Source of the DNA: Cyanophora paradoxa
Taxonomy: Eukaryota; Glaucocystophyceae; Cyanophorales; Cyanophoraceae
DNA length: 64,000 nt
Assembly (NCBI GenBank): GCA_004431415.1
Contig: QPMI01000115.1
Coordinates: 1-64,000 of the forward strand
Reading direction: 5' to 3'
This document shows, one piece after another, positions 11,496-21,300 of the stretch (its first letter is position 1; every line of letters starts with the position of its first letter). The notes beneath the pieces are model-generated. The model did not search any database. It was given only the letters and a program-made list of their open reading frames with translations, and was not told the origin of the DNA. Made by a program: the position numbers and the translations under genes.

Positions 11496-14489
11496 TATTG
11501 AGCAGCGCAGTTACACCTAATATGTGACAGGAAACAATTTTTGGTAGTATGGGGCAACGCATTATTGATTCGATCAATAGAAATTACGTTCAGATCGAAG
11601 TCCATACCACCATAACAACGAAGACAGTGACCATATTGCTTGCCGTAGCGTTTCTTGCACCAATCCCAATTGACATACTCCTTCTCGTCATACGGTCTGT
11701 TTGCCTTCTTGTCTTGCTCCTTGTACTGCTCAATTCTCTCGCTGAACTTCTTCATGTTCACAACGTGTTCTGCCCACTCATACCCATCATGGTAAATCTT
11801 CACACGACTTAGCTCGGTAGTTCGGGTGATTGCTGTGTAGAACCATTCCGCAGAAACGAAGGGCGCACCCGCTTCATAGATCACCACATTACCGCTCTTG
11901 CAATCTATTGTATCACCCTGAATCACGTGACAGGTATAAGCGTAAGGAAGTGAGAAATATCTCATTGCAGGTGGGTCTAATGTGATCACTTCCTTTGTAG
12001 CGATATCTTCGATGACGAACTCTTTGTCGTCATATGCCTTGATGGTGTACGTAAATCCATTGTGAATAGTCACACCATTTTTCACGATCCTTTGCTTTGC
12101 GACAATCTCCACACCTTTCGCAAAAATTGGGACATCTTCCCCGTAGTTCAATTTATGCAATTGCAGGTTGACTTCCGCAGCCTTGCGATTGGTGTAAACG
12201 ATCGCCCTGTCATCTTTCTCCAAAGTATCGACCGTTTCAAACCTGTACTTTTTAATGACATCGGGAACACTCAAACGATTTTCGAAGAGATCCTTTTTGA
12301 TTTCCTCGACAGTGTCGCGGTCTTCTTGGGTCTTGTGACGCTTATTAACCTTCAATACTAACTCGTTCTTGAACAGGAGACGCAGAATGTATGAGTAGTA
12401 TTCTTTTTGGTCAACCGTCATATCCTGGATGGGCGGATTTTGGTGTGGGTCACCTGTAGCGATGTAGACCTTATCCGGGAACAGCACTTCCATAATGTAT
12501 GCAAGCGCCGCCAATTCTGGAACTGTGAATTGACAGATTTCATCGATTACGATGCAATCGTACTCAACCAATCCGGAAGCATTACCACCCACGATCTCGT
12601 CCATGTTCGAATCGTCCACTTTCAGATGCAGAGCATCGTAGATGGTCTTAACATTTGCAAGACCATGTTGTAGCTTCATGTCGCGAATCCTCTTATTTGT
12701 CGGAACAATGAACAGGGGATTTTGGAAACGCTTACCAAACTGAACACCAATGTAGGTCTTTCCCACTCCTGGAACGACACCCAATATAATCCATCGCTTC
12801 TGAGCAGCAAGAGTTTCGCAAATTGCCGTGGTGTTATACTCATCAACTACCGAGTAAATAATGTGATTCGACTTCTCTAATTTCACGAAGTTCTCCTCGC
12901 GCTCCAATTTCCCGTAGTGAATGCGCTTGAAATTGAACTCCTTATTGTTCCCGATATACTTCTTTGTGAAATTGGGGCAATGCTTGACGCTGAATTCACC
13001 AATGTTGTCGTATCTGTGACGGTCGAAACTCACAAGAGGGATCGGATCACAAGAGGTCGTGTAGACACAATCAGTATTAACAGAGACTGGATTAAGTCCT
13101 TTCTTACTGAGTTCGATGCACTTCTCGTATAGATTCATTCTCATAAGAGAATACATGAGATTGTGAAACGGTAGGAACCCATCAGTAAGATACTTTTCTG
13201 CTACTTGATTCACATAGTAGATGCACGGTTCTGTGATTTCTTCCTCTGCGATGACGTAACAGGTTGGGTCATACGATGCTGGATCTTTACCAAACACGTA
13301 TGGTTTTACCTCTCCGCCATATTGCTTTTGGAATTCAATCGCATCGTCGCGCTTGTTAAAGATCGTGGTCTTTACTTTGTGGTTCTTCTGTTTTCCTATT
13401 TGCCCAATATTAGCAACAAGCATCTGCTTCTTGTCTGTTGGGTCAAGGTCACTTTCCATGATTTGCTTAATCACGTCGCCTGCATAGTTTGGAACCAATT
13501 TATATGGTCGAAGAACCCCCTTAATGGTTATGTCTTCTTTCAGATCCTCGTAGTATTTTTTGAGAACCATGCCTGGGATGACATTGTACCGTGAATCGAT
13601 AAGCATGCGCTTATAACGGTCGTAGATGTTCAGTTCGTATTTCGTTCCATCCGCATTTTTCATCGATTTGAAATACTTGGATTTCAACTGAACATAGTAG
13701 AAGTTGTAGTTTTCGATTTCCTCAGCAGAAGTGATCGCGGTCTTCTGGAAATTGTCGAATTTACTAATGACTGGGACGAATTCAATCTGTTTTGCGATAA
13801 TTGCAGGATAGGCTTTGCACATGTCGTGTTCGTAGATATTCTCGCTCCACCCAATCTCATCAATGGTCTCCTTCTCCAAATCAAAGAACCCACGAAGGGC
13901 AGTCTGTGAACCAATGCGGAACGCTGTTGAAGTTTGGTCATTGTACGTACTCTTGTTAGCATTGTTAACAAGACTCAGATACATTTTCAGATTGAGCCGC
14001 TCGAATTTCTCACGATATTCAGCGTCCTTGAATTTCACCGCATAAGCAGTCTCCACATCCGTATCTGAACCGGGTGGGGTAACCGTGATGCTCTTCTCAC
14101 CGTATGTGAAATGAATGTGTGTGATCTTCCGCATCGGGGAGAATCCCGCGTGAACCTGGTAGTTAACATCAACAATGAACTCTTTCAGAAGATCGTCCAA
14201 GAACCCACTGTAACAGATTGAAATTTTACTCTGAATCTTCATCTCCTCCGAATTGATAATCTTCACGATATCCTCAGGAGTTGCCGCAAACTCACGATGT
14301 TTTCTTTGCTTGATAATCTTGAATCGCGACCCCACCGTAAGATTCGTGTCAGAGTTTGACTTGGATCCATTGAAAGAGTGAGTGAGAGATTTGAGATTCT
14401 CGTTCAGAAGGTATAAGTGACCATTTTCGATCTTCACATAGGCAACCGATGGCGTGAGGTGGGTATTCCTCGTTTTCGGTTTGAAAGTG
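11495..14489 (-). pseudogene. Element A replicase, 3' part (polymerase-like, SF1 helicase, HNH-like)
   Basis: This is the larger part of a gene split by element B; the 5' part is at 47069-48165. The first domain has polymerase-B palm-like motifs: HDMCKAYPAII (motif A-like, about 205 residues after the GTG at 14437) and VNTDCVYTT (motif C-like, with Asn replacing the first Asp, so polymerase activity is doubtful). Next comes an SF1 (RecD/Pif1-like) helicase with Walker A GVPGVGKT, Walker B CIVIDEI, motif III ATGDPHQNPP and motif VI YTAITRT. The C terminus (CLRCYGG, SIDRINN, H, CNC) resembles an HNH/endonuclease-VII fold. SF1 helicases fused to decayed PolB domains are known from transpovirons and some virophage relatives. 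The frame is open right up to the insertion site. Confidence 0.88.
14484..14489. other. Target-site duplication of element B, left
   Basis: AAAGTG borders the left end of element B and recurs at 47069-47074. The six bases are part of the A replicase coding sequence. Confidence 0.95.
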
Positions 14490-14596
14490 ACACATAAATA
14501 AAAACAAATTTAAATCCCTCGCTCTATCGCTCAATTCGCGCTTCGCGCTCATTTCGCTCTGTCGCTCAGGATTTAAATTTGTTTTTATTTATGTGT
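14490..14596. repeat. 107-bp terminal palindrome, left end of B
   Basis: The outermost 28 bases (ACACATAAATAAAAAC, then AAATTTAAATCC) are exactly inverted at the inner edge of the block. Between them is a GC-richer core with two CGCTCTRTCGCTCA direct repeats and a CGCGCTTCGCG mini-hairpin. The whole end could fold into a hairpin like a viral telomere. An identical copy is at 46962-47068. Confidence 0.85.
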
Positions 14597-14795
14597 AAAT
14601 TAATCGAAAATATTTAAAAAATAAATCAAAATTTTTAATAAAATCAATTAAATTTAAATAAATTCGATTAAATTAATTGGTATAATATCAATTAAATTAT
14701 GATTTTATGAAATTTATATAAATTTTTGATTATGATTTTATGAAATTTATATAAATTTTTATATAAATCCCAACGTGTAACAGGTGAATCCCAAG

Positions 14796-14886
14796 GTGTA
14801 ACGGGTGTAACAGGTAAATCCCAAAGTTTTGGATTTTTCACCTCCTAGGAGCGAAGTTTGGGATTTACCTGTTACACCTGTTACAC
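14796..14886. repeat. ~91-bp palindromic element, copy 1 (left TIR)
   Basis: The arms GTGTAACGGGTGTAACAGG + TAAATCCCAAA and their inverse flank a core with the perfect palindrome CTCCTAGGAG. The same structure occurs at 31960-32051 and 45859-45949. It is noncoding. Confidence 0.85.
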
Positions 14887-14936
14887 ATGACGATATTCAA
14901 TAATACATGTTATATTTCTTCAAAATCTCAGTGTGA

Positions 14937-15335
14937 TTAACTCGGAAATCGCGCTGCTATCTGCTTCTCCGCTTTCTCCAACCCTGAAAAGATCTCTGTT
15001 ATTCTCTCATCTATCAATTTAGATATTACGGAGGTCTTACTTTGCGCTTCTGTTCCGCAAGTGAATACATCAATCGCTAACATTCCTTGATCCGAATAAC
15101 AATGAGCGGTTAAATGGCTCTCATCAAGAAGTAATACCATAGCAAAACCGGGTGGCGAAACACCACCATCGAAAATCTCGCAATGCTTGTGAACTACTCG
15201 GATACCTTGCTCTTGAATAATAGATTGAAAAAATTGCATTAACCACTTCGTTGTGGTGTCTATGTTGTCCAATCCCACCATCAATGGATGATTGAACTTG
15301 TAATCTAACATAACATGGAAACCGCGATGATTCAT
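14937..15335 (-). CDS. speD: S-adenosylmethionine decarboxylase (SpeD-like)
   Basis: The 132-residue product is a bacterial/archaeal-type AdoMet decarboxylase, which makes the aminopropyl donor for spermidine. The signature LLLDESHLTAHCYSDQG then AIDVFTCG contains the Ser (residue 73) expected to self-cleave into the pyruvoyl group, with His78 and Cys93 at the same spacing as the catalytic Ser63/His68/Cys83 of the Thermotoga enzyme (family knowledge). Its length is typical of this class. The last ~35 codons lie in the TIR, so a fragment is repeated at the right end. It has no neighbours in the polyamine pathway here. It could supply polyamines for DNA packaging (inference). Confidence 0.88.
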   Translation of the reverse strand: MNHRGFHVMLDYKFNHPLMVGLDNIDTTTKWLMQFFQSIIQEQGIRVVHKHCEIFDGGVSPPGFAMVLLLDESHLTAHCYSDQGMLAIDVFTCGTEAQSKTSVISKLIDERITEIFSGLEKAEKQIAARFPS

Positions 15336-15375
15336 TTATGAATTATATAGAAAAATTAAAAACGAAATTGGTAGG

Positions 15376-15531
15376 ATGCGAACGATCTTAGCGAAAGTAT
15401 TTCCGTATGAGTTGGTCGATATCATAATGCTCCATTATCATAAGACATGTCCGAATTGCTTTGATACTTGCATTATTACAAGAAACAAGACTGGTAAAGT
15501 CTTAATTTCTTTATCCCGTCTCCATATGTAA
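15376..15531 (+). CDS. Possible 51-residue Cys-motif protein
   Basis: A short frame, MRTILAKVFPYELVDIIM followed by KTCPNCFDTC, lies between the decarboxylase and the methyltransferase. The Y-E-L-V-D-I-I pattern followed by a CxxC-xxx-C cluster looks protein-like. No family is assigned, and it may be chance. Confidence 0.35.
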   Translation: MRTILAKVFPYELVDIIMLHYHKTCPNCFDTCIITRNKTGKVLISLSRLHM

Positions 15532-15555
15532 TTTGTTTTTCTTTATCTATGGTAA

Positions 15556-16369
15556 ATGAAGACTCACTTTTACCATAAGTATGTCGGTAATAAATACAAT
15601 GAAATGGATACAATCAATCCTTTTATCGATTTAGAAGGCATAAATAAAATAATAGAACCATTTTGTGGTTCAGGTGCATTTAGTTTCTATCTTTGGGAAA
15701 AGCATAAAGAACGTTTTGATTACTTTATGAATGATAACGACGAAACACATATACTTTTTTGAATACAATGAAAGACCCTAACAGTAAAGTAAAACTTTTA
15801 GATAGTCTTCAACAGTTCGAAGCAGTAAGCAATATAGAAGAGCATAAAGAAGTTTATAAGAGTTTTCTACAACATGATCGTAAAGATGTAATGGATTACT
15901 TAGCCCATCATTTCTATCTTCTTAAAAACAGCGTTTTAAATGTTAAAACCCTCCGTGATTTCAAAAAACGGAACGTGAAGTTGAGTGCATATACAACTCT
16001 TAAAAAGAAGATACCTTACGATGATTTCCTACAAGATGTTAACTTATCTCTTGGGATTATCTGGATATTGTGTTGAAATACAAAGATGATGAGGATGCAT
16101 TCATATTTCTTGATCCTCCATACGTTAATAGCAATAATGACTTTTACGAAAATGTAGAATCCGATTTGGAAAAATTCTTTTTGGATTTAGAAGATCTATT
16201 GAAGACCGCGAAATGCAAAGTTATGATGGTTGTTAATGATGCTTTATTAATGAAATTGCTATTTAAACCCTTTATTCGACATACATATGGTAAAGTGTAT
16301 GGTATATCAAAAAAGAAAAGGAAACATCTCATTATGACTAACTACGAAATCAATCAAAATACAACATAA
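15556..16369 (+). pseudogene. D12-class N6-adenine DNA methyltransferase, two frameshifts
   Basis: Three consecutive frames (15556-15762, 15759-16076, ~16045-16369) together encode a Dam-like enzyme of about 270 residues that would methylate adenine in DNA. The first frame has the AdoMet-binding motif IIEPFCGSGAFSFYL; the last has the catalytic motif FIFLDPPYVNSNNDFYEN. The first break is at a run of six T (15755-15760), the second near GGG at 16053-16055. All core motifs are preserved, so decay is recent or the breaks are sequence errors. It converges on the zinc-ribbon gene and overlaps its end by 20 bases. Confidence 0.85.
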
Positions 16370-16622
16370 TCGGTTTCTCTTCTATAACGATTCCCCATGT
16401 AGTCTTTTTTCTGTATGCATGTGAGTGTTTCTTGGAACACTGTCGGCAACCCGATCCCTTAATGTGATTAAATCCGTAGGTTTGGAACGTCTTATTACAT
16501 TGTAAACATCTAACGGATATCTTCTCTTGTGCTTTCTTATAGACAGTCTCACTGTAATCGAATTTAGCATCACCATGAATCATAATCGCAGATTCAATAA
16601 ATCTTTTAGTTTTTTCATCCAT
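16350..16622 (-). CDS. Zinc-ribbon protein of the homing-endonuclease-associated type
   Basis: The 90-residue product has the pattern HGDAKFDYSETVYKKAQEKI, then CLQCNKTF, then NHIKGSGCRQCSKKH. This is the KxDYSxxxYxxxxxKIxIxCxxC..F.Q....H..G.GCxxC zinc-binding domain common in phage and giant-virus endonucleases. No nuclease domain follows, so it is either a stand-alone nucleic-acid-binding protein or a remnant. Confidence 0.6.
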   Translation of the reverse strand: MDEKTKRFIESAIMIHGDAKFDYSETVYKKAQEKISVRCLQCNKTFQTYGFNHIKGSGCRQCSKKHSHAYRKKTTWGIVIEEKPIMLYFD

Positions 16623-16645
16623 TCCTCTATATATACCTTAGAAAT

Positions 16646-17474
16646 CTATGGTGCAGTATCTGACCCAAAAATGGGGAAGTAGCGATTTGTGCCGTAATAT
16701 TCTGCATATGTATTCTGTTTTGCAATAGCATCGGTTCTCTCAGCATAGAGAATGCATTTGTAGATACCAAACCTGGTGGCTCTCACCAAGAACTGGTAAT
16801 CTTCAAGACCGAAATTCACTCCATGATAAGCAATTCCGAAATTGTCATATGGCGTGATCACAACTGCAATATTTGGGGTTCCACCCTCTACTTGACAGAC
16901 AGCATAAACATCTGGTGGGATATCGACAACCACCTTGTAGTGGTCACCAATCTCAACAAGAGAATCAACTACTGATGTCTGCTCATTCACAACAATTGGG
17001 AAGATCTTGATAATATATGGTGCATTCATACTGGGACATAGGTGCGAATTCTGGTGTTGGGATCAATGGGATTGGGTTGATCATTTACGAAAAGAGGCGC
17101 ACCAACAGCTCCACCAATCCGAAGACCATCACCAATATATGCTCCCCCGTTTTGCAGTTAATAGCTCCCGACCGAGATTCAAAAGAATAAGTAGAAAGAG
17201 GATCACCATAACTGTCTGGGTCTCCATAGTGGGCAGAAAAGTTTGCATTTGTGACAAGGAGTTTCGTTGTCTTAACTATACCATTATTTTTATCACACCT
17301 GAGTTCTTGCAATCTCAGTTTGTGGGTGGAACCAAATGTATTCATTGTGGGTTGCACTTCTGTGGATTGGAGACCTTCTACATCATCAAAGGTAGCATGC
17401 TGCAAAACGTGATTCGCAGGTGCTGCTAATGAGAGTTGGGGTGTAATAATTCGTTCTGGTATTGGGGCAGCCAT
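16646..17474 (-). pseudogene. Broken paralogue of the 17498-18352 gene
   Basis: The first fragment (17085-17474, MAAPIPERIITPQLSL...) matches the neighbouring intact gene: LRLQELRCDKNNGIVKTTKL versus IRVKELRADKNSGVVKTTRL, then LLVTNANF in both. After a run of five C/G (17143-17147) the homology continues in another frame (GAYIGDGLRIGG, RIRTYVPV), and after about 17030 in a third (16646-17029, YIIKIFPIVVNEQ to IFGSDTAP). It is thus one gene with two frame breaks. It lies just downstream of its paralogue on the same strand, suggesting a tandem gene duplication. Confidence 0.75.
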
Positions 17475-17497
17475 TTTACATTAAAGTGATATATAAT

Positions 17498-18352
17498 TTA
17501 TGGGGTTGGGTCATCGATTATATCTGGTTCCGAATAAAACCCTGTTGTGAAGATATCTGCAACGTTTACCCCTCGAAGTGCCGAAACAGCTGCTATATCT
17601 GTCCTCAGTCCCATAATCATAGTATTGTAAACTCCAACCTCAGTTACAAACAAATCATAGGTAAATGTCAAATTGTTATAAACACAATATCCTCGACCGA
17701 AATGGTTTGATGCTTGAACAAAGAATAGGTAATTATGACCTGTTTGATTGTTGTTTGCTCTGCACATAGATAGCATTGCTGTGGGAAGCGGAATATTTCT
17801 TCTTACTCGATCAGTTCCTGTTATAATAACCAATTCCGAATTTTCAAGAGTGACAGAGGAAGCAACATAGAAATGTAGAAAAGGTTGCTGTGCAACTGGT
17901 GTATAGAAACGTATTCGTTGGGGGTCTTCAACATTCTGTTCAAGAGTATCTGGGACATCATTATACGAAATCGATGAAGAAAGTTGACCGGATACACGAC
18001 AACCACCGCCAATAAACGCTCCACCTGAACGAATTGTAGCAGCGGCAGAATTCTTATCGAAATCGAGGGCTTTTAAATCCACACTGTATGCATCAGGACC
18101 TCCATTTGTCGGTTGAAAGAAGTTTGCATTTGTTACAAGTAGTCGTGTGGTTTTAACTACACCCGAATTCTTATCGGCTCGGAGTTCTTTTACACGAATC
18201 ATCGAATTTTTATCGAAAGAGTTACCATTAGAATTGGGTCTCTCTGTGGATTCTAAACCGCGGACTTCATCATTAACTTCATGTTGTCGAAAGTGCATAG
18301 CTGGCGATCCAAGCGAATAAATGGGCAGTTGAACTCGATTGTATTCACCCAT
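17498..18352 (-). CDS. Unknown, possibly virion-surface protein
   Basis: I choose the start MGEYNRVQLPIYSLGS because it aligns with the paralogue; a further in-frame ATG lies at 18391. The product is ~284 residues, rich in beta-prone and Asn/Thr segments, with KTTRLLVTNANFF near residue 70 and GGAFIGGGCRVSG near 110. It directly follows the fibre gene and shares its strand, so a role as fibre partner or receptor-binding protein is plausible. No family is recognised. Confidence 0.65.
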   Translation of the reverse strand: MGEYNRVQLPIYSLGSPAMHFRQHEVNDEVRGLESTERPNSNGNSFDKNSMIRVKELRADKNSGVVKTTRLLVTNANFFQPTNGGPDAYSVDLKALDFDKNSAAATIRSGGAFIGGGCRVSGQLSSSISYNDVPDTLEQNVEDPQRIRFYTPVAQQPFLHFYVASSVTLENSELVIITGTDRVRRNIPLPTAMLSMCRANNNQTGHNYLFFVQASNHFGRGYCVYNNLTFTYDLFVTEVGVYNTMIMGLRTDIAAVSALRGVNVADIFTTGFYSEPDIIDDPTP

Positions 18353-18392
18353 TGCTTCTTTTACTAAGAAGGATAGAAAAATAAACGACATT

Positions 18393-21300
18393 CTATGCTA
18401 TCATCTTCCCTGTTGCTATATAAGTCATTTGATAGTGGAAAAGTCCAATGCTTTCATTGTATTCTCTATTTGCCGAAATTGTTGCATGAATAGTAAATGT
18501 TGTTGTTGTGGAACTTGTGACACCATATACCAATACATATGAACCACCATTATACCCATCTCTTAAATTGAGAACGACTGCTGGGGCTTCTGCAAACGCT
18601 TTTGGGAATGTGACAACTTGTGGAAATCCCCAATGACCCGGACCTGTGATTGCTAAGGATTTTGAAAAACTCCCTGTCTGTATATACTGGTCTTTATTGA
18701 CCTGTTGTTCTGAGACAAGTTTCGCAATCTTACCATTGTCTTTTTCATCCATCGCATAGTATGCTCTTGCGTAAGCATTGCCACGACATAATAGTGTTTT
18801 ATCGTATATGTTCGCGGAATTGTGGAAGAACCACTGTTCGTAGAATAAAGGAGAGTCTGGTTGGTAAATTTGACCGGATCCCACATACATGGTATTATTT
18901 GCTGTGATCGTATTTGCTACAAATGGGTCTAAGGTTGGGAAATCTGTGATTTCCGATTTCGTGTGAGTATGGGCGAAATCTGTTATATTTGCCTTTGTGT
19001 GAGTATGTGCAAAATCGGTGATATCTGATTTAGTGTGAGAGTGAGGTCCGACAGTTGTGGAAGCTGTTGGTTTCCCGTAAATGTTATCCCAATGCAAGAA
19101 GCCACTGTGTGATGATACAGCAGGATTTTTACTCCAACCAACAGTAATCGGACCTGGAAGACAAATTCTTCCTATTTGTCCATGAACACCAACTTTAACA
19201 AGTCCTTCACAATTTATTCCAACAAACTGTTTATATTGAGAAGGCTGAATAGAAGGAGCATAGGCATTTACTCTTGAATAAACATAAGTATTTGTCGATG
19301 AATCAATTCCCACTACATCAAAGTATCTACTGTTATACAGACAGGTATAATAGATATAACATGATTTCATTCCTGCTGGGACAGTCCAATACATCTTACA
19401 GCTACTACAATCAAAATCACCATCAACCCATGTGTTCGCCCAAGTGTCTGTATTTGTCAATGGTGACCCGAAGAAACCTCTCCAATCACCTGTGCGGTCT
19501 GTGGAAATACCACTTGTAGCATCGAAATTTGTGGGTGCTGTATATGTTGGTTTATTAATTAAATCATCATAATTTCCGCTTGTCGCAACTGCTGCTAAGG
19601 TGGGTCTATCCGTAATATGGCTCCATAAATGTAAATGTGGTGAAGGTGTGAATGTTACAGGCTTATCTGTTATACTATTCCATGTGTGTGTGTGGTCAAA
19701 ATCTGAAATCTCATCTTTTGTGTGAACGTGTGCAAAATCGGGTATCTCTAATCGGGAATGTGTGTGGGCAAAATCTGTTATTTGTGATTTTGTGTGAGTG
19801 TGTGTGGGTATCTCCAAATTGCTAAGTGTTAATCTGTCTTTGCCGATAATATTCAGAATTTCCCGAGTTAAGATTGGTTGAGTATTGGGGAATCCATACA
19901 TTTGTTGGATGTAATACCTTACTTGTTGTTTTTCTGCTGTGGTTAATGCTCTGTTGAATACAATAATCTCAGCAATGCTTCCCGCAAATATTGTTCCAAA
20001 TCCAAAATCGTTTATAGTGGAATCAGGTAAATAATTATTAATTCCTGTGAGAGTTCCCACATCGACACCATTTAGCCCAACTGTGTAGCTTGTAGAAGTT
20101 ATTGTTTGGTCTGAGTAATACCATTTATTTACCAAAGAGGGAACTGTGACAGCAATTGGAGGTTGTGTTACACCATTTATAGCGAAAGTAGTTGTCCCTA
20201 ATGTTGTTGAATTATTTGCTCCATAGTAGGCAAATCGCGTTGGTGATGTTGTTTTTAGCACTCTCAAATGTGTATGAGAAGCACCTGTTTGTGTTAAATG
20301 ATATCTTCCAATATAGAAGAATGTCAAACCTTGTGACCAATCAATTGTTCTTGTCATCGTTGAGTTTGCTGAGAAGTTCCCTGAATCGCTTGTTAAAGTC
20401 ATCTGATTATTTATAGCAATATTGGATGAGTAGTAGGGACTTCCTGTGGAACTGACAGTTATAGATGGAACGATTGAGGAGACCCTATTGTAAAGAATTT
20501 TTGATGCTGCATTTTGACCGTGAACCCCTGATGCCTTCCAAGCAAAAATACAATTGGGAATGTTAGAAGCTGGATCAAAATTGGAAGTGATTCGATAAAA
20601 ATTTTCACTATAAGATTCTAAATAGCTTCCGGTTCCCATTTGAATTTTCCCTCCAACTGTTAGGTTGCTTGTCACCACCAAGTTGCTGGTAATGGTTCCA
20701 CCATTGAGTGGTAGATAATTAGATAATGCTACATTAAGTTCCTGTTCAGTCACATATTCTTCAAGAATTGCTGCAAGTTCTGTATCGTCTACATAATTTT
20801 TGCTTTCAAGGTAATCATCTGTGACAACACCTGAAAGGGTCTCATTGTGTAAATTTTTTGCCGCCATTCTCTGATTGACTTCTAAGGCGCCACCTGCTAA
20901 TGTTTTGATCCACGCCATCTCACATTTCCCGAAATCATCTTTTGGTTGTCCCACAAGTGGTGCGTAATTGAATTTCGAGCGACTAAATATTATTTTCGGT
21001 CTTGATCCATCGGTTGCGCTTACATCTGTAACGTTTACTTGTAAGATGGCGTCTTTATCATCATAACTCACTGGATCTAATGGAAGTGGAGGTAAACCTG
21101 CTGTTAATGGGATATCTTCATTATAATAACTTGTCAAAAACAGACCTGGTTTAGTATCTATAACTCCCACCCCACCTGCTGAAACCATTTGAGATCTTGA
21201 AGGTTGTTTAATGTATAATTCGCCATCCATTGTGGTGCCTGCATCTATTCCTTTTCTGTGCAAATAGTATTCACTTAATTGTAATCTTTCAGGAATGGTG

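Larger units (their letters stand above)
14490..15045. repeat. Element B left terminal inverted repeat
   Basis: This 556-bp segment is inverted at 45702-47068. From outside in it has a 107-bp palindrome, a very AT-rich block with a doubled GATTATGATTTTATG unit, one or two 21-bp iterons, a ~91-bp palindrome, and the 3' third of the decarboxylase gene. Compared with the right TIR it lacks about 0.8 kb of repeat arrays. Confidence 0.9.

Noticed and set aside
13684-13971. Frames inside the A replicase on either strand
   Set aside because: They are alternate frames of the large replicase and lack any domain; the replicase frame carries all motifs.
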